Source of the DNA: Hexactinellida sp. DTS-2022
Lineage: Eukaryota; Porifera; Hexactinellida
Length of the DNA stretch: 64,000 bases
Direction of reading: 5' to 3'
Assembly: GCA_028753945.1 (NCBI GenBank)
Contig: JAPNXP010000011.1
Span: forward strand, 496,001 to 560,000
Positions 21,507 to 32,519 of this stretch are shown piece by piece. The notes below the pieces were generated by a model that worked only from the letters and a program-made list of their open reading frames with translations, was not told the DNA's origin and ran no database searches. Both the position numbers and the translations under genes were made by a program. Position 1 is the stretch's first letter, and the number at the start of each line of letters is the position of its first letter.

Positions 21507-24500
21507 ATGCTACATAGCACCTGTGGCTGTCCCTCCATGAGGCTGAATGAGACCACTGCAGATGAGCCTCGTAGCTTAGAGGATTTCATGAAAAAATGCA
21601 TTCTCCTGAAACCAAAGCTAGACTCACGCTACTTCCTTGAATTAGGAGATAATCCATTCCATAAACTATACCGTGGCACTAACCAGGACATTGTCCTAAC
21701 CAAGTATGCACACCAGTCCTCCTCACTGAGCATTGAGGAGTGGGGTGGAGTTGAAATAGGGACACAAATAGAGAATCTTCTCCCATCAATGGGACCTCCT
21801 ACACCTATTTTAACAGGTAAATAGCTTATACAGGGCCGTAGCCACTGGTCAGGTTGGTCAGGTTTCAACCTGACCACTTTTAGTTGGTTGGACAGGTTAA
21901 CCTAAACCCTTGGCCCTGTTGGTACTGTATCCAGCCCGGTCTAACCTGACCACTTTTAATTGGTGGCTACGGCACTGTTATAGTACAGGAGTACATTTGT
22001 TAGAAATTTATCTATTTTAACAGGAATTTCCTATTAAACAAATGTTATAATAGGTAAACAAGTATGCTGATTTCGAATTTCGCATTTATAAATTTCTAAT
22101 ATGAATATTTGTTGTTGTTGTTTACACAAAATAGGTAAACAAATTAATGAAATTCAAAATCAACCTAGAAGTTAGCTTTCGACGGGTATTATAGGTAAAC
22201 AAGTATGCTGAACACGAATTTCGCGTTTATAAATTTATATCATTAATATTTGTTGTTGTTGTTTACACAAGTAGATAAACAAATTAATGAAAATTCAATT
22301 TCAACCTAGAAGTTAGCTTCTGACGGGTATTATTGGTAAACAAGTTAAAACTATGGAAAATGGTAGAAAGGGTTTTATATAACATCCACTACCATTTTTC
22401 ATGATAGCAATTGTGAGGAGTAAGGCCGCATAGCGGCCGTTAACTTGAGGTGCGTAGCACCGATCCGTCGCAAAGCGACCGAGACTGAAGGGCTCGTATT
22501 TATATAAATCTACATTATGCGAAGATGAAATCATGGATTTTTAATTTTTTTGAAGCATAATATTCAAGCATTGAAGTGATAACTTATTAGTTAATTAAAT
22601 ACAACTTTAGTTTTTTACAAAACCCTAAATTTCAAAAATGGCCCTTAAATAACATAATATCAAAGTATAAATACTCCATGTGAATTTGTGTAGTGGATAA
22701 ACTCTTAGCATTAATTAGAATAGAAATACACGTACTAGCTATTTCCACATTTACCATTTTGCGGCATTATGAATTATGCTAATTCAAGAACTTGACTTAA
22801 TAATATTTAATATTACTGTTACGCTATAGAGTCCCAGTCTCTACGAAATGACAACATAAACTTATTACTGCTGATAAGCTCTGACAGCGAACATTCAGAC
22901 AGAGACACGGTTCTAGGCTTACCCTTCACGGAGAGACAGGAGTGTGAGGATGAAGTGAAGGAGAGTTTGACTCAAGCTTTCATTCGCAACGAGTCATTCT
23001 CTAGTATTGAGAAGACACCGCCTTTGCTTATTAGATCAGGTATAGTCCATACCTGCCAACCGTACAGGGATTTTGACCATTTTGGCTGGACCGTACAGGT
23101 ATTTTTAACTAGGGAAATATTATTGATTGTGAGTTCAGATTTTTCCCATACTAAAAGCCCAGGATTACTTTCTAAAGGTCAATTTCAAAGCTTGGGAAAA
23201 ACTGACCTTTCTCAGTGCCTGAATACACATACTGAAAAACTGAACTCTACTAGAGCTGAGCTCTAAATAAGTAATTTGTTAATAATATAGATATATTCCT
23301 GTTTTGGTGTCGTTTGTACTTGTGGTTACCCCAGGTCACCATTCTTCCCAGGCTTTCATCCAGACAAAAATTTCTGCGCGCCTAGATTTAGTTTGAGCTC
23401 GTTCATTTTTTATTTTGTACGCCTAGTTTGCACATTTGTATTAAGTCTATGGGAGCATCTCTCGATATTCTACGCCTAGACCCCATCTTTGTACGCCTAG
23501 ATTAAAATCCATTCAAATTACGCTCCTTTAGGAGCTCCCAATACGCCTGGATAACACCCTGATTCTCCAATATCTTATTATTACTCTTGTATTACAGATG
23601 AACTGAATCTCAGTACAAACAAATTGACGGAAAACCAACAAACTCAAGACTCAGACAGTTTCTTCAATAGCCGGGACACAATGCTATTTCAATACACGCA
23701 ACAGATGCAAATGCAGTCTCAATCAAAATCATCTCCTATTATAATACAAGATGAGACCGCATTAGTTTATATGGGCCCATCTAACAGTCTACACTCTAGT
23801 GTTATAATAGGTAGATTGTATTGTAATGTTAATTTAAGAAGATGGTATATTCGTATATAAATTATATGAATCAGTGGCATACCCAAGTTATGTTTTCAAG
23901 TGTGCATGCTGTAGAAATAAGATAACATTACTTTTCACAAATATTTATTTTTGAACCTTAAATAACTTTCTGGGTATACTTTTGACATGAGTATTTATTG
24001 TATTGTTGACTAAATTAATTATTTACTTTGTCAACATGATTCATTTCCCCGATACTTTATGATTTTTCGTTTAATTTGAACAATCTATCTGTTCTTAATT
24101 TAACAATTCCCTAGCACTTGTAAATCCCAGTTTGTATATATAATAAGCAGGCTAGCTGTATTTGTAATACAGTCAGGTCTGCTTATTATGAACAAGATTT
24201 CGTATGCTTAATATGAAGATTTTTTATTATGAACAACCAGAGATGCAGCGGTCCGGAAATTTCATGGACCGGACCGGACCGTCATGATTTTTTCTGGACA
24301 GTCCGGACCGGTCCAGACCGTATGATCAAAATATTGGATCGGTCTGGACCGGTCCAGACCGATGAACCGGTCCAGACCGATGAACCGGTCCAGACCGATG
24401 AACCGGTCCAGACCGATGAACCGGTCCAGACCGATGTACTGGTCCAGACAGTTATATCCCTTATTTGGACCGTTACAGACCGCAAAGTAGGGTGGATAAT

Positions 24501-25799
24501 TATATCCACTTGTGTTTATAAGATACTTATTACTTATGTGCTTGTAAACAATGGGTAATAACGGATTTGAGCCCGATCGCTTGTCCAATCTAGGATGAGT
24601 CCAGACCGATGAACGGTCCAGACTCCAGACCGATGAACGGTCCAGACCGTTATATCGTTAATTTGGACCGGTCCAGACCGCACTTGAAAACAAGCAGACC
24701 GGACCGACCTGAGACCGGTCGGTCCGGTCCGGTCCCGGTCTGGACCGCAGTCCGGTCCAGACCGCTGCATCTCTGTGAACAACCCTACGGTCCCAATTTA
24801 ACAACTTACATAGGGGTTGTATTAAGTTGAGTTCGCTTATTATGAAGTCTCTCTATTATGAACACAATTTTTGGTCCCTTGAATGTTCATAATAAAAGAA
24901 CCTGACTGTATTAATATTGTATGTCTGTTTAGAGTCTCCAAACACTGACACAGACGAGAGCTACTCCAGCATTGAGTCAGATAGCCCTACACTATCTTCA
25001 CAGCATTCAGTATGCTTTACTTTAGTACAGTCAACTTCCGTTATAAGCGGAGTTGTTATAAGCGAGTTCGATCTTAAAAGAGTTCATACCAAAGCTGATT
25101 TCGTTATAACCGGAGTTCGTTATAACCGCAGTTCGTTATAAGTTATAACCGGATTAAAATCAATAGTTTATAGTCTATATGAGAAATAAATGATTCCTTA
25201 TATCCATTTCGTTAATCATGTAATGAGATAGAAGGATTTCCGGACCATTGAGCGACTTCGTTATAAGCAGGTACTTCGTTATATCCGACTTGGTTATAAC
25301 GGGAATTTTCTGTAGTATTCGTTTCATTGTGACTATAACATGTAACGCAGATAATTACCGTATTTATTCGAATAGTAGCCTAGGCGATTATTGTTTTTAG
25401 GCCATTTTCTAACCAAAAAATTTGTGACTTTTCGAGAATATCACATGTAGATACAATTTATTTAGTATAGTCGGTTGATAATCGTATTGGGACTAATATT
25501 AGATAAAGAAATTTACTCAGGGTACCGATAGTAAATTTATATTTGCTAATTTGGGGGGCTATTATTGATTCGAATAAGGGCTACTAATAGAGTATATACG
25601 GTATTCGTATATATAATTTTATCGATCGACTCTCTGCTTCTAGGCTGGCAGCAACCTGATCACTGGAGAGACTGCAACAGACCTACACACAGAGCACAAT
25701 GCAATTAGTATTGGAAATCGGACTTGTCCTGACTTTAAACCTAAGCGAATTAAATTAACTAAAACATTACCAGAAGAAAAAGGGATTATAACACATATA

Positions 25800-25832
<33 letters not shown>

Positions 25833-27371
25833 AATACTCACAAACTAATAACCGATGTATTCAAGAGACCCAAACCATGGACTGTCCAAGAAGAACAATT
25901 GCTCGTTATCGGAGTAAACAAGTATGGGTTACGTTGGAATAAAATACACACAGATTATAATTTCTCTTCTTCTCGAACTCCGGTTGCACTCTGCACTAAA
26001 TATCATGCCCTCAAGAAAAATGGGAAATATTCTAAATATTTACGCGAATTTCGCAAGAATGCTGGATACAAGTCTCATGAACAATCAAAACCGGAAGAAT
26101 ATAATTCTGATAAGGTATACAGTCAACTCCGTTTAATAGAGACACTTCGGGACCCTGTGAAATTTTTACCCGATTAAGCGGAGAAACCGATTAACCGGTG
26201 GCTCTATTAAGCGGAGTTGACTGTACTTAGTTTTATTCCTATAACCAGAGATGGCCTGCAATGTTTATTTTATCTAAATTATTTAAACACTCAGTCCCTC
26301 CAAGATACCTCAAAAGTCTTTATTTAATATTTGAAACCTGTTCCAGCTCTCCTCTAATCTGTAACATCTTCTACATTGTTTATACATATTATTCAGATAT
26401 AAACTAAATCTGTTTAAATTAACATTATAAACAAACGAGTGCTTATTTGAAACTTGGACCAGGGCACAGGTGTGGACGTTTTAGGAATTCTAGTATTTAC
26501 TATTTGGGAGAAGTATATTAGGAAGCTTGAATTTTGTTTGAAACTTGTTTTTAGTGTACTCGTCCTCGAAATTTTAAATTTCAAAATAGGTGTGATAGAA
26601 GATAGGAATTACTTATATATCGACCAATATATAATATAATATCAGGCAATGAGAAGATCAATTTTCTTAGCATCATAATTTCCTTGCGAAGCAAGGTTTT
26701 TATATTGAAAATTTGTTGACCGATATTTGAGTAAGCCTTTTAAGATAATACTATTCCTAATTACACTCCAATCCGCTTAATAGAGTCACCTCGGGAGTCC
26801 GGCAGGGTAGTAAATTATTTTTATCTCAAATCAAATCAAATCAAATCATTTTAGACTTCAAATCAAATCAAATATTTGAATTTCAAATAATTTCATATCA
26901 AATCAAATCAAATATTTGAAATATTAGAAATTTTCTGTTCCTTTAATTATTAGCAAGTTCTGTTAGCAACATGTTTGTGACTTACTATTGCCTACTCGAG
27001 TTTATTAACAGTTTGTTTTATTCCAGGTACCTATTGATGAAATACGTTCAGCTATTCCTCGTGAAACAACTACAAACAGTAACGCACTTAAAGCTACATC
27101 AGATAGGTTGACTAATCCCGCCAATTCGGAAGAAAGAAGATCGCGAAGACTCCGCAACAGATCTACGCCCGAGTATAAATGGTGGACGTGGACTAAGAAT
27201 GAGATTAACAATCTCATGAGAGGTCATGAGCTGTTTGGGAACGATTGGGATGCTATTTTGAAGAATTACTCTTTTAGTCCACGCAGAAATATCTGGTCAC
27301 TGATTAACAAGTACTATCAGACCTTAAAGAGGTCAGGAGATAGTTTTTACAATGATATACAAGACCCATAG
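21507..27371 (+). CDS. Six-exon protein with two SANT/Myb domains, 541 residues
   Basis: Exons 21507-21816, 22830-23039, 23598-23810, 24933-25009, 25644-26114 and 27027-27371. All junctions are GT-AG and all phases fit, giving one 541-residue frame. The N-terminal ~300 residues are acidic and low complexity (SSDSEHSD; DTDESYSSIESDSP). Exon 5 encodes a Gln run of about a dozen CAA codons and then a SANT/Myb repeat (RPKPWTVQEEQLLVIGVNK with the later W in LRWNKI). Exon 6 encodes a second SANT/Myb repeat (WWTWTKNEINNLMRGHELFG, then NDWDAI), followed by a short tail. Such proteins bind DNA or chromatin; the WT-EE opening recalls telomere-repeat-type Myb domains, but I cannot assign an orthologue. 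Further 5' exons cannot be excluded. Every intron contains MITEs. Confidence 0.75.
21831..21977. mobile_element. hAT-like MITE (CAGGGCCGTAGCCAC family), TTATA duplication
   Basis: 147 bp in intron 1 of the SANT gene. TIRs CAGGGCCGTAGCCAC and GTGGCTACGGCACTG, flanked by TTATA on both sides (21826-21830, 21978-21982). A second copy lies at 30524-30649. Confidence 0.85.
22050..22335 (+). repeat. Two tandem ~145-bp units in intron 1
   Basis: Two copies of a unit starting GGTAAACAAGTATGCTGA and containing TTGTTGTTGTTTACACAA and CCTAGAAGTTAGCTT. The phrase AAACAAGTATGCTGATTTC is shared with the modules of the 1-15 kb array, and inverted with 28330-28420 and 58330-58420. Confidence 0.7.
22424..22479. 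other. Three consecutive perfect short hairpins
   Basis: Three inverted repeats with three-base loops follow each other: GGCCGC-ATA-GCGGCC (22424-22438), GGTGC-GTA-GCACC (22449-22461) and GTCGC-AAA-GCGAC (22467-22479). The local GC content is far above that of the surroundings. A partly related G/C-rich block is found inverted at 28225-28270 and a single GAGACC-GTA-GGTCTC hairpin at about 55879-55893. Confidence 0.75.
24170..24908. mobile_element. TA-flanked MITE interrupted by a hAT-like element
   Basis: Outer element of the CAGTCAGG family, bounded by TA, with the 538-bp element 24238-24775 nested inside it. It ends 24 bp before the exon at 24933, so the polypyrimidine/acceptor region of that intron is next to transposon sequence. 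Confidence 0.8.
24238..24775. mobile_element. hAT-like element rich in GGTCCAGACC, duplication TGAACAAC
   Basis: TIRs CAGAGATGCAGCGGTCC and the complement GACCGCTGCATCTCTG, with the 8-bp duplication TGAACAAC at 24230-24237 and 24776-24783. The interior carries about five tandem 18-bp units (GATGAACCGGTCCAGACC) and many scattered GGTCC/GGACC motifs in both orientations. The repeat produces a spurious DEPVQT reading frame. Confidence 0.9.
25028..25312. mobile_element. TA-flanked MITE (GTTATAAGCGGAGTT family) just after a splice donor
   Basis: TIRs CAGTCAACTTCCGTTATAAG and the complement of GGTTATAACGGGAATTTTCTG, bounded by TA. It lies 18 bp downstream of the exon-4 donor (25010). Relatives at 37463-37617 and, truncated, at 44815-44945. 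Confidence 0.75.
25358..25601. mobile_element. TA-flanked MITE (CCGTATTTATTCGAATA family)
   Basis: Ends CCGTATTTATTCGAATAG and the complement of GAATAAGGGCTACTAATAG...ACGG, flanked by TA, within intron 4 of the SANT gene. Partial relatives near 44944-45140 and 47274-47310. Confidence 0.6.
26120..26223. mobile_element. TA-flanked MITE (CTCCGCTTAATAGAG family) inside a splice donor region
   Basis: 104-bp element with TIRs CAGTCAACTCCGTTTAATAG and the complement of CTATTAAGCGGAGTTGACTG. It begins only 6 bp into the intron, so the exon-5 donor reads AAG|GTATACAG with the A/C from the transposon. Relatives: 45337-45438, 56770-56954, 56985-57171 and an end fragment at 56740-56759. Confidence 0.85.
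26826..26925. repeat. AAATC-type short tandem repeat
   Basis: Imperfect runs of CAAAT and AAATC alternating with AATATTTGAA, in intron 5 of the SANT gene. Simple sequence, no evidence of function. Confidence 0.6.
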
Positions 27372-29176
27372 TTCCTTCCATCTAAATGACTACTATTTGG
27401 TTTGATTCGTAATTACATACACTGTGATCATTTGATAAGAATACCATAACTGTATCTTGTATAGATACACCCCTGAGTCTAGAGAATGTTTATTACCGTT
27501 ACCACTTTCCAGATGTATTGTTTAGAGACTAAACAATCTCTATAAACGATATTACACAAATGAACTGTATTTTTTGTAATTCACTATACCTGGCATAGGT
27601 TACTAGGAGGCAAATGCCTTTAGGTGTTTGAATCTCAAATATGGTAGACACTACGTAATATGGTTAATTAAAGTTCGAGAAGCGACCTTTTTTTCGTTAG
27701 TGTTATTGGACAAGTACAGACACAGCAAAACATGTATACGTACTAAATGTAATTATTTTCTTTAAATATAAGGGCATCGGATAGACACCCAGGCATAGAG
27801 CCAACTTACCTGTTTAGTTTTTATTTGAAGAGTTTTGTAAAGTTAGTAAAGCAAAAAAAACTTTCAACTATTCTTACTTATAACTACTGAGTAACTCAAT
27901 ATTATGGTTATATTTCAATTCATTGTTATCAGATATTAGGTAATTGACTTTACTTACAATCCAACTTTTTCTGAAACTTAGTAACGGTTAGTATTAAATT
28001 CCGGTATAATAAGAATACTATTCAAAGACTTTTCAATACGCATGATATAAATTAATACGAATAGCGCAATTTGACGATCACCTGGTGTTCGTACTAATGG
28101 CCTTCTACTATATTACGTACAGTACATAGAATAGTTAAATTAATTTCAATTGATGAATAGTTTTTGTTTGCAATTTAGTCAGGAATCATTGCTATTCAAA
28201 TCGTGGAAATTATATATGGCTAACCCTTCGGTCTCGTTTAACGGCCGCTATGCGGTCTTACTCCTCACCCTTTCCTTCATATGGAGGATGTTATATAGTA
28301 CATGACATTTTCCATAGTTTTAACTTATTTAACAAGAATACCCGTAGAAAGCTAACTTCTATGTTGATTTTGAATTTTCATTAATATGTTTACCTATTTG
28401 TGTAACGGTTTCTGATCTCCCATTACATTAATACAATCTGGACAAACACACAAAGAACAATCGAGTTTAAACATGTTTACATTATGAATTGTTTAAACAA
28501 TTCATAATGTTTTGTAAAGCACTCAGTTTAAATGCAAACTCCATATGTTGTAGTCTTCAATCTTTGATTTCTGATAATATTGTTGAGGTAATATGTAGTA
28601 CTATTTTCTCATGTCATTCAGTTCTTCAGTTCTTCTACTTTGCATTGTTAATTGTGTTGTTTAAGTGCTGCATTCGGTGATAAGTGTCTAAATTATATCT
28701 TAGATCATTTAAGTTTTAATTATTTTATATCGTAAATATTATTATTTTTGAAAATACATTATTATTGAACATACATGCGGGTTTCACCAAAATAAATTAT
28801 AATTTTCCAAATTTATTTTATAATAAATGAAAATTTATTTGTTTAAAAAAGAATATTGCTTGTTCACTTATTCTAAATATGTCCTAATATCTTCTATAAT
28901 TTTCCTTGTATCAATAGAATTCTTAACTAAGATATTACTCCTATAATCATTTTAATAAGATGGGACATCACGAGCAGTTAAGGTCTGATTACAGATTACT
29001 AAATATTATTATTTTACTTTAGCAAAATACATATTACAAATATTAATAATGTAATCATTTAATTAAGGAGTTTTCTTTAGAAATATATTTTTGAAACTTA
29101 ATACGACAAGTGCAAATATTGTAGGTACAAAAGACTTAATTTTGATAGAATCAATAATTTGGTGTAACTTAATAAT
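27372..29176. other. Intergenic region
   Basis: Between the SANT gene and the seven-pass gene. Apart from the candidate RNA element it holds a decayed CTCGTTAGTACGAA-type MITE (about 27990-28112) and an inverted relative of the intron-1 hairpin and TTTACCTATT block (28200-28440). No further gene seen. Confidence 0.6.
27770..27925 (-). ncRNA. Dispersed 155-bp element with donor plus hairpin, candidate spliced-leader-type RNA
   Basis: Homologous to 56180-56331. On the minus strand both copies read CTAAACAG|GTAAGTTGGCTCT, a perfect 5' splice donor, followed within 20 bases by the stem GGGTGTC-TATCC-GATGCCC. This donor-to-hairpin block is the best-conserved part, while the sequence upstream of the donor has many indels. 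No terminal inverted repeats, no tail and no coding frame are seen. Small exon, donor and hairpin are the layout of an SL RNA. A clear Sm site was not found. On the plus strand the same block reads ACTTACCTG, as in the 5' end of U1, so a U1-like RNA or a SINE-like repeat is an alternative. Confidence 0.35.
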
Positions 29177-30319
29177 ATGATTATAGTTGAAATAATTGTT
29201 GCTGCATTTGGTAGTATAGTTTTCTTTATTCAAATATTTCTGCTCATTGTTTGGATTATTGTATTATTCAAGAATTCACTCCAGTTAAGAAAGACTGTGA
29301 AATACTCTGTTTCATCATTTCTCAATCAAGGTGATATTTTAAAAGCTTTGAATGTGAAGTTGGAATATCGTAAGTCTCTTTTCTTGCTTGCAATTGTATC
29401 ATTCGAGTTAATTTCGTCATTTCTTGGTAGCTTTTCTTGCAATGAAATTCTTATCAAACAGATTAATGATTTGAGTAAATACGAACGTACTTCGCATTTT
29501 CCCAATATTACAAATAACTCTAATTTTGTTGAAAAACACAAAATTAGTTTCTTGCACCACCTGAATTTCGACCATAGCATATATCGAGTTATATATGCAT
29601 CATTTGCAATACAACATATCCTTGTATTATCGCCTGTTTACATTCTAATGTCATACTATGCAATGATTATTAAGAACTCCCTAAGCTACAATGTAACTAT
29701 GAAGTCTGTGGATTTAGCTCGTGAACAAAAGAAACTCATAATTTTTTCGTTTGCTTTGAGTATTATTTTGATAATACCTTTGGTAAGTGTAAAATTATTC
29801 ATTTTATATGAATTCATCCAATTCGTTGTCTCCATCGTACAATTAATTATAACTTTCCACTATTCAAATAAACTGGTTTGTGTATTCAAATGGAAGATTT
29901 TGGACACCAAAATTGCTTTTGGTATTGATAATTATCTATTTAAATCTTATACGAAAAATCTAAAGAAATTCAAATGTTATGTTATTTTATATAAAATCGT
30001 TGTTACTTCTTCCTGTCTACTAATCACCATTTTCGCTCTCAAAAATATAGTTTTGATTATGAGACCATCTGAATTGCATCGTTTATATGGACTGAACTTG
30101 AAATTATTTCTACCAGAAGTTTATGATATTAGCTTGTTTTATATACACCGTTACCTTTTAATAATCCAGCAAATATGTCTAATCTTGTATTTCACCTTCC
30201 TATTCATATTGAATTTGGCGACTATCCCTTACTTGCTGTCAAGAATGAACTTCAGGTGTCTCTTTAAATTTCTTAGATTCTCTTCTAATAAAGATCTGAC
30301 AGAACAGCTTTTGAGTTAA
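29177..30319 (+). CDS. Seven-pass membrane protein, single exon, 380 residues
   Basis: Unrecognised family. Seven hydrophobic stretches are visible: about residues 4-32, 64-88, 134-160, 188-212, 214-234, 275-303 and 328-356. A hydrophilic loop with NIT and NNS sequons (about 113-118) separates the first pair from the rest, suggesting an extracellular loop. The C-terminal tail is short and basic. The length equals that of the minus-strand protein at 59801, and both share a charged stretch leading into a SSCLL/GSCLL helix. This one is therefore probably a distant member of the same family. A chemoreceptor-like or orphan GPCR-like role is possible but unsupported by motifs such as DRY or NPxxY. 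The ATG lies in an AT-rich context and no introns are needed. Confidence 0.75.
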   Translation: MIIVEIIVAAFGSIVFFIQIFLLIVWIIVLFKNSLQLRKTVKYSVSSFLNQGDILKALNVKLEYRKSLFLLAIVSFELISSFLGSFSCNEILIKQINDLSKYERTSHFPNITNNSNFVEKHKISFLHHLNFDHSIYRVIYASFAIQHILVLSPVYILMSYYAMIIKNSLSYNVTMKSVDLAREQKKLIIFSFALSIILIIPLVSVKLFILYEFIQFVVSIVQLIITFHYSNKLVCVFKWKILDTKIAFGIDNYLFKSYTKNLKKFKCYVILYKIVVTSSCLLITIFALKNIVLIMRPSELHRLYGLNLKLFLPEVYDISLFYIHRYLLIIQQICLILYFTFLFILNLATIPYLLSRMNFRCLFKFLRFSSNKDLTEQLLS

Positions 30320-30523
30320 TAACTATACTTTGCTTTTATTTATACTTTGCTATTACTACCATAATGTGAAATTTTGTACTTATTTCTGTTTTATAATTAA
30401 AACTTTTTATTTGACAAATTTAATTCTGGGTACATTAAATGGGAGACTATGAGCACATATTTAAAGGCAGGGTAATGGGTCTGTTCAAATGTTACGTAAC
30501 GCTTTCGGGTTGTGAGCAAAATG

Positions 30524-30649
30524 CAGGGCCGTAGCCACCAAAATCAAAGTGGTCAGGTTAATCTGGCCAACCTAACGAGTGGTGCCATATTGGTAAAATT
30601 CATCAACCAAAAGTGGTCCGGTTGAAACCTGACCTGTGCTACGGTCCTG
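30524..30649. mobile_element. hAT-like MITE (CAGGGCCGTAGCCAC family), AAATG duplication
   Basis: 126-bp copy with ends CAGGGCCGTAGCCACC and TGTGCTACGGTCCTG, flanked by AAATG at 30519-30523 and 30650-30654. Same family as 21831-21977, again with a 5-bp duplication. Confidence 0.85.
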
Positions 30650-30664
30650 AAATGTGATCCCCCA

Positions 30665-32519
30665 ACCAGTGTATTATACAACCATTTGTAAACACGCTCC
30701 TAATCCTGGTCTAATCCAATTTCCATACGCCTAAATCACAAGTTAATGTTACGGTATAGGAGAGCATTCCAAATTTTCGCGCTCCTAAATTCAAATTTTC
30801 CCAAAATCATGCTCCAAAAGGAGCGTCTCGCGCTCCTGGTTAATACCTTGCCCCCAACATCCCTGACCCTAGAATCAACGCCTATTCAGTTCTACCTGCC
30901 TCTTACTCCACTGCAGCGCTAGACAAATTAGGTGTTTTAATTAAAGCTAAACTATTCCACCATAAATTGTGGATTATTTGACTTTGTGTAGATTCTATTT
31001 TCGTTACATTATTTGTTATGAATATATTTGTGTTGATTTACGGCATCAGTGGTTTGTTAACCAGGCCATTCTTTATTATTTAGACATCAGAAAAAGTGAG
31101 GTGAAGGCTTAATTAGCCACCATTATAATTCATTTTGTCTTGCACTGCTCCTCTGATGCAATTAGTATTGATATACTCTTCCATTAGCATATACAATTAT
31201 AGATCCATTGTACAAAGTATAGTTACAGGACTTTACAATGGGGTCTAAACAACATATCGTTTGTTTAACTTTAATATGAAAACCGTTATATTATGAACAA
31301 ACCGTATGCTCCCAATTTAACTTAATTAAAAGTTACGTAATGCATCCAAGGTGGGGGGGTCAACCAATGTGTGACAGACTATCCTTTTGTATTACAAAAT
31401 GCTCCGAAAAAAATTGACATAGAGAGGGGCCCAGAGGGGTGTATAGTTCTTGGATTTTGCGTTGCATAAGTTTTAATTTAGATGACTTTCTCCCTACTAT
31501 GAACACAATTTGGCCCATTGAATGTTCACAATACAAGAACCACAATCTTTCTAATAGTCCACCAGTGGGCAATTGGCCCAAAGTGGACCATTAGAGAATA
31601 TGGACTATTACAGATATATAAATAGTTGATTTGGACAATTAGAGAGAACAGACTGTAGTTAGCAAAGCAATCAGCTCATAACAACGCACACAATAATATT
31701 CTCTTGTTTGGTATATCCATGGTTCATAAATTGATATAATGCATTAAATATCAAAAGCTTCATAAATCAACAAACCTTTTATTTATTAGACTTCGCAATT
31801 AATTATCCCACAAGTTAATTGGGTTATCCGCTTAATTGGTTCAATATTTCACATTTATGAATCGGAATTACAATTTGTCTTACAATATTTTCGATTAATT
31901 AATTAATTAATTATGTAGTCAAAACACTCGATCCAAGATGACCCAATTGAGCAGTGTTTACCTTATCTTATGATGTCTTTTAAATTAATTACAGTATTTC
32001 TCATTATTTAATACCAACAGTCAAAATGTGTTCGCCTTATCCGAATTTATAAGGTTTAAAAGAGGCTGAAATCTACGTATAAACCGGGTTTCTTATTTAC
32101 TTTGTTCGTAGAGGCTTCTCTACTCTGTTAATTTGTTATTTGTTATTACTTTACCCTGAATACTACTCAAAATGCAATTATCACAATAATGTTTGTACTA
32201 AAACGCTGACCCTATCAACATTCAATATACTTGTCACTAAGGCATAATGGATTATAGTTTGTATGCACTGACACGCTACTATTATACAGTATTCTCAATC
32301 TAATCATTATACCATTATATTCGTAATGCAATCACTTTATTATAAAATATTCAAATATTATCAAATCTCCAGCTGATTATATTGCAACATCTCTAACAAC
32401 CAATTTCAGAGTTGACCGCAGTTACTATTGAAACGAACTAACCACTTCGCTTCCAATTACAAGACTGCCTATAAATAGCAATAATAGATAACCTACTCGT
32501 TATTATATTCTCTGACATT
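30665..32519. other. Intergenic region with repeat remnants
   Basis: 30668-30860 is a G/C-richer repeat (CGCTCCTAATCCTGGTCTAAT) related to 23370-23570, 44625-44815 and 45715-45765. 31260-31545 is a worn CAGTCAGG-family MITE. 31545-31662 matches 51812-51935 (GTCCACCAGTGGG ... TTAGAGAGAACAGACTGTA), another TA-flanked family. The last 800 bp before the RhoGAP gene show no gene. Confidence 0.6.

Noticed and set aside
22955-23266. 103-codon plus frame treated as a separate gene
   Set aside because: Its first part is exon 2 of the SANT gene; the rest reads through the GT donor into the intron.
24229-24588. Frames with DEPVQT or GLDRFI repeats
   Set aside because: Translation of the 18-bp GGTCCAGACC tandem units in the nested transposon.
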